Shown here: positions 40,710-48,949 of the stretch, one piece after another | Layout: every line of letters begins with the position of its first letter | How positions within the stretch are numbered: the first letter of the stretch is position 1 | Translations under genes and position numbers: made by a program | The notes under the pieces: model-generated | Told to the model about the DNA's origin: nothing | The model's input: the letters and a program-made list of their open reading frames with translations, nothing else | Databases searched by the model: none | DNA from: Prasinococcaceae sp. CCMP 1430 | Taxonomy: Eukaryota > Prasinodermophyta > Palmophyllophyceae > Prasinococcales > Prasinococcaceae | Assembly (NCBI GenBank): GCA_013416795.1 | Contig: RQSC01000027.1 | Span: 267,344-331,343, forward strand | Direction: 5' to 3' | Length of the DNA: 64,000 nucleotides

Positions 40710-42484
40710 TCACTCAGCGTGGCAGCTGAACGGCATCCCCCAGGTCTTGCTGTCACGAACTGTGTGAGTCAGATTCGAGTACAGGCCAAGCACCATGAGC
40801 ACGAGAGTCATTGCGATCAGCGCGAACTGACCCACTCGCTCGAGCGTGGACAGCTGCAGGACACCCCTGGTAGCTGCCGCGAGCGCCAGCGCCGCCGGCA
40901 TGCCGAAGCTGATGTTGGATGCCATGAGCGAGCCGATAATGCCCGTCAGGTCATCGAAGAATGGCACACCGTTGCTCACAAAGATGCTCCACAGTAGCAC
41001 GCCACCTGAGATGACCGCCCAGTGCATTCGCCCTCTGGTGCCACGGTCCTCCACTGTCGCTGGCGAGACGCGCACATGAATGAAGCGCGAAAGCACCTGA
41101 CTTGTGATGAGGTAGCTGATGACCATGTGCACGAGCATGAAGCCATTGGCGAATCGCTTCACCGTACCATCCGGCAAGGACTCCATGATGTTGGCTGGAG
41201 TCGCCGCTCCCAGGTGCCCGTAGCCCACCAGGCTTACGAGGAGATATATTCCCACCATGAAGGGCGCCGCAGCAAGCAGCGCGCGCGGGAAGTGTGCGGG
41301 CGTGCACATCTCGGCGATCACTGAGCCGCAGAGAAGTGGAGGTCAGGTACGGCACGCGGGTCAGCCCAGGCGCACGTGCGCGCACGGCGGCGACAGTAGG
41401 CGTGTGCTCGGCGCGGGAGTGGATGTCACAAAAACGACACGAGGGAGGATGCACATAGGCGAGCGGGCGCCCGCGCCCGCGCGCGCCCGCGCGCCTGCGA
41501 GCGCTACGCACTCTCCAAGAACACCGACTGGCCGGCATACGCAAACACGATTCCAGTGAGTGCCGTAAACTTGTCCATGAAGCTCGAGTTGGCCACCCAC
41601 ACCGGCCCCACGTACTCCTCCACAGTGTCACCGTAGTCGCCGATGCCGCCCCCAGCTTCGGTTGCCTGCGCAGGAGGCGGCGCCGCGCCAACCCCGCCAT
41701 CGCCCTCGTCCGAGTGCACGCCTAACCCCCGACCCGCCATGAGCTCGACCATGCAGATGCCGACCGCCAAGAGGATAGTCACGGCAGAGACGGCAGACAG
41801 GCCCGCGAGGCTGTGCAAGCTGCGCAGCTGCACTGGCATCACAAGCAACAAGCCCGACACCACGCTCGCTGGGAGCAAGCATAGTCGCTTGCCGACAGCG
41901 AGGCCCTGGACCGCCTCGGCGAGTACCAGCACGTATCCGCCGAGGACAGAAAGAAAATACGTGGCCATGAAAGCGTGGCCCATCTGCGCCCAGCGCCGCC
42001 CAGCCGCCACGCCGGCGAGCTCGCCATACGAGAGCGCGTTGGGGTACCGCAGCGACAACCGCGAGAGCATCCAGCCCGTGTACAGGTTGATGGGTGAGAA
42101 CAGCACGATCAAGAACATACCGGGCCCCCAGCCGAGCTTGCGTACGTTGCCGGGCAGTTCGAGCACGCCCGTGCCGACGGTGTCTGCGATGAGAAGCAGC
42201 GCAACGTGCCACCACTGCGAGCGGCGCTTGGGCGCCGGCCCTGCTGCTGGCGTACCATTGAGCTCGAGGCCGTCGCTGCTTCTCGACGGCCTGCCATCCA
42301 GCAGCTCGACGGTGTCGAAGCCGTCGAGATTCGCTGCCACGCTGCTGTGCGTGCTGCTGTTGCCGGTGCTGCCTCCGCGCGCGCGCGTCCCGGCATGGGA
42401 GCGCAGCGGCACGCTCTCCTCATCGACGCCCCCACCGCCGCCGTTTCTCGCGTCCAGCTCGGCGACGTCCGCATCCACTCCCAT
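40710..42484 (-). CDS. Amino-acid transporter, AAAP family (Aa_trans)
   Basis: 528 residues in two exons: 42484-41512 and 41320-40710, joined by a 191-nt phase-1 GT-AG intron (GGAGA/GTGCGT ... GCTCAG). About 90 Ser/Asp-rich cytosolic residues precede ADTVGTGVLELPGNVRKLGW, the family's first-helix signature (GxGxLxLP). About ten further hydrophobic helices follow. Across the splice GIVFAYAGQSVFLEMIAEM matches the family's FxYxGQxxxLExxxEM loop; later SYLITSQVLSRFIHV and SNGVPFFDDLTGIIGSLMA. Proton- or sodium-coupled amino-acid import at the plasma membrane or vacuole is the family role; substrate unknown. Start 42484 is the first ATG; a 72-nt assembly gap lies about 120 nt upstream, so 5' UTR features are not visible. 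Confidence 0.85.
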
Positions 42485-42607
42485 ATGCGTTCACGCCCCA
42501 CACCACCGCCGGCGTGAAGGGGGGAGACGCTCGGCGGCACGAGACCGTGTGTGCGCGCGTGCGTGTGTGTCTCGCGAGCCGCGCGGCCGGCGCGGCGCGG
42601 CGGCCCG

Positions 42608-42679
42608 NNNNNNNNNNNNNNNNNNNNNNNNNNNNNNNNNNNNNNNNNNNNNNNNNNNNNNNNNNNNNNNNNNNNNNNN
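42608..42679. other. Assembly gap (72 N)
   Basis: Run of 72 N in a GC-rich divergent region between the transporter and the next + strand genes. The first exon of the gene fragment at 42817-43029 could be inside or left of it. Confidence 0.95.
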
Positions 42680-42816
42680 CGCCGAGTTCGCCGCCAGCGA
42701 GCCGCGCGGTGCGGGCGCGCGGTGACGCACGATCGGGCGCGAGTGCGCGAGCGCGCGCGCGGGCGCACTGCGAATGCAGTTCTGGCCGCGCCAGTGCGCA
42801 CGCGGTCTTCCCTCTT

Positions 42817-43029
42817 AGAGCACTCCACCGTTGTTGACGCGATTGCTGACGCACGTGATTGTTCTCCTCCCTCCCCACCTGCATCCTCTCCGTCCTCGTC
42901 CGGCGTGCCACTCAATGGGCACACGCAGCGCTGCGAGCGGCGGCGAGCGCGTTCACGGACCTGCTAGCACTCGCCTGCGCCGGCGTCGACAAGTTCGGTG
43001 GCGAAGACACCAAGGGTACCGCCGCGTGA
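42817..43029 (+). CDS. Possible 3' exons of an unrecognised small gene
   Basis: After a possible acceptor (CCCTCTTAG, ending 42818) the frame reads EHSTVVDAIADA; a short GT-AG intron (42855-42928, 74 nt, pyrimidine-rich) joins it in frame to PLRAAASAFTDLLALACAGV, then DKFGGEDTKGTAA and a stop at 43027-43029. The joined sequence reads like a real protein end, whereas the unspliced frames are low-complexity. The 5' part would lie in or beyond the N gap. The intron is shorter than the others here, no family is recognised and no start is visible, so this is tentative. Confidence 0.3.
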
Positions 43030-43142
43030 GCCCGCCAAAGGGCGCGCGGTCGGCTCGTCTGCGGGTGGAGCGTGTGGGTGCTGCTCGGAGTGGGGTGACC
43101 TCCCCAAACGCGCTGGCTCGCCGTCGGGCTACGCCTGGTGGG

Positions 43143-43403
43143 ATGAGCGCGCTGAAGGCCGAACTTGGGAAGTTCATCGCTGGCGCCGCAGCGCGCAAGC
43201 TTTATCGCTCAGCGCTGCGTGTTGCCAGCGATGCGCCTGAGCCGGCGCGGAGCGAGATCCGCAAAGAGGCGCGGCGCCAGTTCGAGTTGGGCAGGAACGT
43301 CGACGCGAGCGACACCTCGCAGGTGCAGTGGCTGCTCAACGAAGGCACGCGGCAGCTCAAGGAGCTCAAGGACATGGTCGGGCTGAGCTCGCGCACGCTC
43401 TGA
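43143..43403 (+). CDS. LYR-motif protein, LYRM2-like
   Basis: 86 residues, the size of LYRM2 (88). The LYR tripeptide is at KLYRSALRVA, followed by IRKEARRQFELGRNVDASD and LLNEGTRQLKELKDMVGL, the order expected for LYRM2. LYR proteins are small mitochondrial three-helix adaptors for Fe-S transfer or respiratory-complex assembly, working with the acyl carrier protein. The frame is open upstream and includes an ATG near 42915, but that part overlaps the gene fragment above and is low-complexity, so the ATG at 43143 (MSALKAEL) is chosen. TGTAA lies five nucleotides past the stop. Confidence 0.82.
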   Translation: MSALKAELGKFIAGAAARKLYRSALRVASDAPEPARSEIRKEARRQFELGRNVDASDTSQVQWLLNEGTRQLKELKDMVGLSSRTL

Positions 43404-43408
43404 GTGCC

Positions 43409-43413
43409 TGTAA
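43409..43413 (+). terminator. TGTAA poly(A) signal of LYRM2-like gene
   Basis: TGTAA five nucleotides after the stop. Confidence 0.55.
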
Positions 43414-43474
43414 TTGACGTGTACTATTCTTGATCGAGGAGAGCATTGAAGCCATCAACTGCTGCTCCAGTATC

Positions 43475-43479
43475 TTACA
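43475..43479 (-). terminator. TGTAA poly(A) signal of the amidotransferase gene
   Basis: TTACA on the + strand, 24 nt beyond the minus-strand stop; it faces the LYRM2-like signal in a convergent pair. Confidence 0.5.
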
Positions 43480-43503
43480 TCACTGCCGACTACGAGGGTC
43501 TTC

Positions 43504-45327
43504 TCAGCGAGGCGCACTGCACGCGATCTCATCCGTCCCTCCGTGCAAGCCAACAGCGCCAAAGCGACCCGCCAGCAGCGACACGCCCTTCGAGCTGTGA
43601 ACGGACACGGGGACGCTCGCTGTGCTCGGTGCTCGCATCGGGCGCGGCGACTTGCGCGGCGATATGGCCACACGGGCACTTCCGAAGTCGTCGATGCTCT
43701 GCGCCACAGCCGGCGCCGGTGGGTCCTCACAGCAGCCCCTGTGAATGTCGTCAAGCGACTCGAACTGCACGCGTATCACGGGAGTGTCTGATTTTGTCTT
43801 GCCATCGGCGATGCTGGTCACGAGGTCCCGCCGCTTGCACCGGCCCCTGCCGGGTCGGTGGGGGACGAGGACGGCGAGTGTATTGGCGGGCAGCAGGTGC
43901 CACTTAGGGGATTCTCCCGAGGCATCGTCGCCCTGCAGGTTGAGAGGCTCGCTGGCGAAGATCAGAGTGTCCGAGGTCATGTGGCTGGCACGAGGGCGGC
44001 CGCCTTCTGTGAACGACTGCGACTGTGCTTCGGCGTGGCAATCACCCTGCTGTTGGGGCTGCTGCAGACTCGATGTCAGGGCAGACCTCGCAGGCTCCGC
44101 TGCGGGCGCAGGCAGCGTGGGCGTGCTCGCCACCTTGCGGTCCGCCCTTTGACGGGGCGCGCTGGAATCGCCACCCCCACAGGCGACCGCCGGCAGCGAG
44201 GCCGTCCTCGCCACCTCACGGGCCGTCCCATGGCGGGGTGCGCTGGAACTGCCGCTCCCACAGGAGGAGGACAGGGAGAGGGTACCTTCCGAGTGTGCCT
44301 GCGGCTGCTGCTGCTGCCGAGGCTGCTGATTTTGAGGCTTGGGCGTACAGGGCGCCCCGTCGCCTGCCATCCGATTGTTGTCCTCCATGGAAGAAACCTC
44401 CAACATGCTGCCCTTCATGTGGTTTACCATGGCGCCCGTCTTGGAGAAGTTCCACTCCTTGTCTCCTCGAAAAGGCCGGTGCAGGCAGTAGTAGAGCGAG
44501 GGCGGCTGCTTGCCCTTCTCTTTCTCGACGAAGCTGCGGTAGCGGGTGGCCACCGTGGTCTCCCCGTCCGTCACAGCTATGTTGAGGCTCGATGCCACGC
44601 CAGGTGTCAGCTCGACGACCTTCCGAAGCATGGTGCGAACCGCTTCCTTTATCACCGCAGGGTCTTGCAGCGTGTGTGCGTCTGGCAACTGGTCGAGGAA
44701 CAGGGCAAAAAGCAGCTCGCTATCCGTGGTGCCGCTGATGTGCTCGAAGTTCTCGTCGCGGAGCGTGCTGAGGAGCTTCCGCCGGATGCTCGAGAACATC
44801 GCCACCTCGCCGTTGTGCATGAACAAGTACCGGCCTTTCGAATAGGGGTGGCAGTTGTATTCGTGCACGGAGGCCATATGGCCAGCCGCACGCACGTGGC
44901 CGAAGATGAGCGAGCTCTCGATGGCGCGCGAGATGCGTCGCAGGTTGCGGTCGTGGTTGGGCGCGTGCGTGGACGTGTACACTGCCGGGCGGCTGTACGC
45001 GGTGAGTCCCAAGGCGTCCTCGAGCCCGACGGCATGCGACATGTACCATCCGACACCGCAGCCATGGACGTTCACGACCCTGTTTGCATTCCCGTCGGGT
45101 ATGCACCCGGGTGTGTAGCCAGCAGCCTAGGATTGCCGCAGGCGGCGCGGGCGCGTGTCAGCGTGCCGCGCCGAGCGCCGAGTGCCGAGCGCGGCGCTGA
45201 GCGCTCGCGCCGCGCGCGCTCAGCAGTGCGCTCGAACCTCGCTCTGCGCTGCCAGGGAGTGAGACGTGCCGAAGAGCAGGTCGTGGCAGCACACGTCCCT
45301 GCCGATGTAAAAGAGCCACCTGCACAT
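43504..45327 (-). CDS. Class II glutamine amidotransferase, DUG3/YafJ type
   Basis: 570 residues. Exon 1 (45327-45238) encodes MCRWLFYIGRDVCCHDLLFG and SHSLAAQSE; a 111-nt phase-0 intron (GAG/GTTCGA ... ATCCTAG) leads to exon 2 starting AAGYTPGC, NRVVNVHGCGVGWY. Cys2 is the expected catalytic nucleophile once Met is removed. Further family marks: FGHVRAAG, HEYNCHPYSKGRYLFMHNG, SGTTDSELLFALFLDQLPD, LNIAVTDGETTVATRY, LIFASEPLN, W-LLPANTLAVL. In yeast Dug3 works with Dug2 to degrade glutathione; bacterial YafJ is related. A long Gln/Ser-rich insert (about residues 245-375), absent from typical members and carrying an internal duplication, separates the last strands. Amidotransferase fold certain from motifs; substrate not known. 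Confidence 0.85.
44128..44283. repeat. Tandem duplication of about 78 nt inside the amidotransferase insert
   Basis: Two adjacent diverged copies; the minus-strand product has SSAPRHGTAREVARTASLPA and SSAPRQRADRKVASTPTLPA. The reading frame is kept. Confidence 0.7.
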
Positions 45328-46086
45328 CGTCCCGGCTGCGCGCTGCGGCCGCTCCCAGCCCCCCCTCCCCCTTCTCCGGCCCCCAGTTCCCCGCCAGGAG
45401 CAGGGCCCTGCCGCCCGCGCTTGTGGCCCCGCGCTCGCAACGCGCTGCGAACGCGACCCCTGCCCCTCCCGCCGCGGCCGAGGCCCCTCCCCGCGGCGCT
45501 GGTGTGGCCCCTCCCTCGCTCCGTCCAACCCCTCCCACCCTCCTCACCCAGCCAACGGCCAGCCTCGACGCCAGCGGGGGCTTCCGCTGTCCAGCGGGGC
45601 CTTGAAGGGGCCACACACCACGGCGCTGAGGAGGATCAGGATCTTCGATTCTTGCTACTAGGGTTTCGGGCTGAAGGGTTTCACCAAAGCCCGACCGAAA
45701 CCGTCTGACCCGGAGCTCATCCTGGGCTCCTTGGTTGGCGCGCCAGACTCGACCGACGCGACGCAGACCCTTTCTTTACCCCGAGGCGCGAGACCACGGC
45801 CCGAAAATATCCGAGCGCAAAAAAGATCCCGAGGGAAAGCGTTCCCCGAGTGCGCGCGCACGCCTGCGAGCGCGAGTGCGCGCGCGCACGAGAGCGACCG
45901 GGCGAAGAGCGCGAGCCGTGCCAACCGAGGCTAATTTCAAAGGCAAGAAGTGAAGGACGACGAGAAACTACTGCAGCGTCCGTAGATTGGACAGCGAGCA
46001 AGCGGGCGGCCTTCTCTGCTGGGTAGTAAGAGGGGGGGGGGGACGCAGAGGTGCGACCTCACCCTGTGGTCCGCCGGGGTGGCGCA
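45328..46086. promoter_or_regulatory. Intergenic region upstream of the amidotransferase gene
   Basis: 759 nt; pyrimidine-rich near the amidotransferase start, two telo-box-like sites at 45659-45681, (CG)-rich runs, and a G12 run near 46032. No gene supported. Confidence 0.35.
45659..45681 (-). promoter_or_regulatory. Telo-box pair (AAACCCTA / AAACCCT)
   Basis: TAGGGTTT (45659-45666) and AGGGTTT (45675-45681) on the + strand, i.e. telo-boxes on the minus strand, about 330 nt upstream of the amidotransferase ATG. In plants telo-boxes drive growth-related and translation-related genes. Confidence 0.45.
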
Positions 46087-47085
46087 CTACTTGTCCGAGA
46101 ATTTGAAGTACCCGTCGCCGGCTGGGATCATCAGGTGAACGTAAGGCGTGCCAGGGAACATTTGGTACGGCGATCCGCTGTAGGGATCGGTCGGGAACTT
46201 CTCGAGAGACTTGGGGTCCTTGGGCATCAGCATGAGGTGACTGCCGCTCTCGATGTACTGAGAGGGGTCCTCCGCGTCGGCCTTGGTCAACACCATCGGC
46301 TTGGTGTTGTCCTGCGTGGGTGGGGGTGCGCAGCGCGCGAGGCCGCGTAGCGCACGTGCGCGCCGCGCGGGCAGCGACTGTCAGCTTTGAGGAGCACCTG
46401 GAGAAGTAGAGGTCCTACGGTGCGGCCACACGCTCGCGCTGGCGCGCGCGTGCACACGTGCCTCCCCCATGTCGCCATGCAACATGTACATGATGGAGTC
46501 GCGCTCCATCTTAGGAGCCTCGCCATTGACGTAACCAGTGATCCACTTCATGCCCTCCTCATCAGCGCAGAGAGGCATGGCGTCGTGTGCGCTCGCCCAG
46601 CCCTTGCCCTCAGGGTACGGGCGCGGGTTGCCCGCGAGGCAGGTCCAGCCGTTGCTGCCCTCGCGTAGCACGCTGTTGGCCTCGCCTTCTTCGCTCACGC
46701 CAATCACCGTGGCGCTCTCTGCGATGTAGCTCGGGGCAGCCGTGGAAAACGCCCAGGTCTGCCACTCGGCGCTGGTGTGCGGCTTCTTGGGCTCCTTCGG
46801 GGAGGACGCTGTGGGTGCCATGCCGTCGTCCATGTCCATGTTCATGCCGCCCATGCCCATGCCGCTGAGCGGTCCCATCGCCGACGCAGGGGCGGCCGCG
46901 AGCACCAGTGCGGCCGCCGCGCCCAACGCGTGAGAGGATAGCGCGGCCGCGCGCTCCGCGAGCCCGGCGCGATCTGCAGGGCCGATCGGGCCTGACGCGC
47001 GGGGCGCGCGCCGAAGTGCGGCCCGCGGCGCCGCCGCGGCGCGAGGCGCAGGCAGGGCAGACAAGGCGGCAGCGCGGTGCATCAT
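46087..47085 (-). CDS. Unknown protein, probably thylakoid-lumen targeted
   Basis: 282 residues in two exons: 47085-46462 and 46311-46087. The intron (46461-46312, 150 nt) starts with GC (GGGGAG/GCACGT) and ends CACGCAG; only this donor gives the in-frame join YMLHGDMGEDNTKPMVL without inserting low-complexity residues. N-terminus: Ala/Arg-rich transit peptide without acidic residues (MMHRAAALSALPAPRAAAA), then a hydrophobic stretch ending APASA/M, like a twin chloroplast-lumen targeting signal. The mature part has a Met-rich start (MGMGGMNMDMDDGM) and compact sequence with SAEWQTWAFSTAAPSYIAES, PYPEGKGWASAHDAMPLCAD, WITGYVNGE, YIESGSHLMLMP and TPYVHLMIP. No family recognised. A metal-binding role for the Met-rich start is possible but unproven. 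Confidence 0.65.
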
Positions 47086-47577
47086 GGCACAGTCCGGCGA
47101 ATTGGAATTCGTGCGCAGCCTGAGCGCGCGGTGCACGTGGTGTGCGCGCACGCGTACGTGCACCCGCCTCGGGCAGGGACGCCTCGACCCTCCCGCCTTC
47201 CCCCGCACCCGAGGCAAATGGTGCGCAGGCAGGACGCGCAGGAGTCCTGCGCGTCCTGCCGTAACAACCGCCGTAACTACCGCGCCCGGCGCGTTCCCCC
47301 AAATGCGCCTTGGCGTCGGAGGTCAAAGCGAGCGCAATGACCTACAAACCCTAAAACGCATCAACACCAACATTTTGACCCTAAACCAAAAACCGTATCC
47401 GCGCTGGTTGCGGCGGCTGCCGGCAGCGGGGCGGTGGCGGTGGCGGCAGGGGTAGCGGTAGCGGTGGTGGCGCGGTGGCGGCGGCGGAGGCCCGCGCCGC
47501 CACACTCCGTTCTCCGTCGGCCGTGGCGGTCGCGGCGGTCGTAGCGGACACGCCCTCAGCGCGGTGGCAGGGCGCTG
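47086..47577. promoter_or_regulatory. Divergent promoter region (lumen protein / TRIP4-like)
   Basis: 492 nt with two telo-box-like motifs (47346-47356 and 47378-47387), a short inverted repeat CAGGACGCGCAGGAGTCCTGCGCGTCCTG-like around 47230-47260, and a GGT/GGC-rich run before the TRIP4-like ATG. Confidence 0.45.
47346..47387 (+). promoter_or_regulatory. Telo-boxes AAACCCTAAAA and ACCCTAAACC
   Basis: Two telo-box/plant-telomere-like motifs 32 nt apart, about 190-230 nt upstream of the TRIP4-like ATG. Confidence 0.5.
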
Positions 47578-48918
47578 ATGGCGCCCAGCCGCCGGGCGAC
47601 CGAGACCAAGGGCGGGCTCGCGGTGCTCGACGCGCTCGACGACGCGCCCGAGCGCGGCGTGCTGACCAACTGCCTCCGCTGCGGCAAGGTGTACGACTGC
47701 CGCACTGCGCTCAACCAGGAGAAGAATGAGTTCCTCCATTCCGGCGGCGTGTGTGTCTTCTGCGGCACGCAGGTGCTGCTCAACGGCGAGCCCCTCAGTG
47801 AGGCCGAGGTGCTCGGGTGCGCCGACTCGGGAGAGGCCGCCAGGAGCGCCGAGGCGCGCGCAGCGACGCTCGTCGCAGCCGACAAGAATTCCGGAGCGCG
47901 CACGCACGTGCACGATGACCAGGCAGACTACTTTGAGACCTCCTCCGACGCGTGGCTGACGCCCGAGGAGAAGGCGGAGCTCGACAGGCGCCAGGCGGAG
48001 AAGGAACGCCTCGAGGAGGAGAACAGGCGCAAGGTTGTGGTGAGCATTGACCTGGTGGGGCGGCGAGTGGTCATGGACGAGCCTGTGACGGCTAGTAGCA
48101 GCGGGGATGTCTCCAGCGCGGGCGTGGCGGTGGGCGGCGCGGGCGGCAGCGGCGCCACGGCAGGAGGCGCTGGCGCCTCCGTGCCATCGGAGCTTCCCCC
48201 AGACCTCGCAGGCGCGATGGATGCGATGGCGATCGCGGACGCGCCGTACGGGCTCGGACCAGCGGCGACCGCGGCGGCGATTGAGCGCGCCGTCGACGCA
48301 ATGTCAGGCGGTGCGCAGTCCATGCCGGCGCCGGACCTACCTGAGGGCCGCGCGCCGCTGTTTGTCAAGCCCGCGAAATCGGTGGGCGTCTGTCGCGAGC
48401 CTCGGGACAAGGAACAGGTAGAGCTTCTGGCAGCACTAAAGGGTGGGGAGGGCAGGGTTCAGCACAAGGACCAGACACTCGCCGACATCGCACGTGACAT
48501 GCCCGCCGACAGCCTCGAGCGCAAGGCCCCGTTGCCTGGCAAGGCGGCCAAGCGACCACAGCGGGGGGGGCATAGCAAGCGCGAACCGCAGGCGCGGCGC
48601 AGCACCGAAAAGACCCAGTCGAAGGCCAATGGACGCAAAGCAGAGCCATCAACATCTGCGCCGAAGTCTACGACGCAGCCACAGCGCCGACCTGCTGAGC
48701 AACGAGCAGCCATTGTGCCACCGCCGTCTGCAGCCGCGGGCGTCGCGGAGCCAGCAGCACAGTCGGTGCAGCCGCCGCCGCGCATGTCGGCAGAGGACAG
48801 CGCGGTGAGTGCGCCAGTGCGACCAGCGGCCAGCAGCGCCAGCGGCACCTCTGCCGCTCCCGCACGTCGGAGGGACCGCGCATCGCGTGCCGCGCTGCTT
48901 CGCAACGCTCGCAGCTAG
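47578..48918 (+). CDS. TRIP4/ASC-1-like zinc-finger protein (zf-C2HC5)
   Basis: 446 residues. Near the N-terminus is the ASC-1 zinc finger: LTNCLRCGKVYDC ... SGGVCVFCGTQVLLNG. A conserved acidic/basic segment follows: DDQADYFETSSDAWLTPEE and EERRK-type helix, then VVVSIDLVGRRVVMDE, the post-finger block of TRIP4. In animals TRIP4 is part of the ASC-1 complex acting in transcription and ribosome rescue. The UBA-like N-terminal part found before the finger in other species is absent; an in-frame TAG lies just upstream of the ATG, so unless an exon is missed, this protein starts short. The C-terminal half is Ala/Pro/Arg-rich, and no ASCH domain is visible. TGTAA follows the stop. Confidence 0.75.
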   Translation: MAPSRRATETKGGLAVLDALDDAPERGVLTNCLRCGKVYDCRTALNQEKNEFLHSGGVCVFCGTQVLLNGEPLSEAEVLGCADSGEAARSAEARAATLVAADKNSGARTHVHDDQADYFETSSDAWLTPEEKAELDRRQAEKERLEEENRRKVVVSIDLVGRRVVMDEPVTASSSGDVSSAGVAVGGAGGSGATAGGAGASVPSELPPDLAGAMDAMAIADAPYGLGPAATAAAIERAVDAMSGGAQSMPAPDLPEGRAPLFVKPAKSVGVCREPRDKEQVELLAALKGGEGRVQHKDQTLADIARDMPADSLERKAPLPGKAAKRPQRGGHSKREPQARRSTEKTQSKANGRKAEPSTSAPKSTTQPQRRPAEQRAAIVPPPSAAAGVAEPAAQSVQPPPRMSAEDSAVSAPVRPAASSASGTSAAPARRRDRASRAALLRNARS

Positions 48919-48925
48919 TGCTCGC

Positions 48926-48930
48926 TGTAA
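48926..48930 (+). terminator. TGTAA poly(A) signal of TRIP4-like gene
   Basis: TGTAA eight nucleotides past the stop, 20 nt before the convergent CPSF-A-family stop. Confidence 0.5.
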
Positions 48931-48949
48931 TACAAATAATTGATTACCT

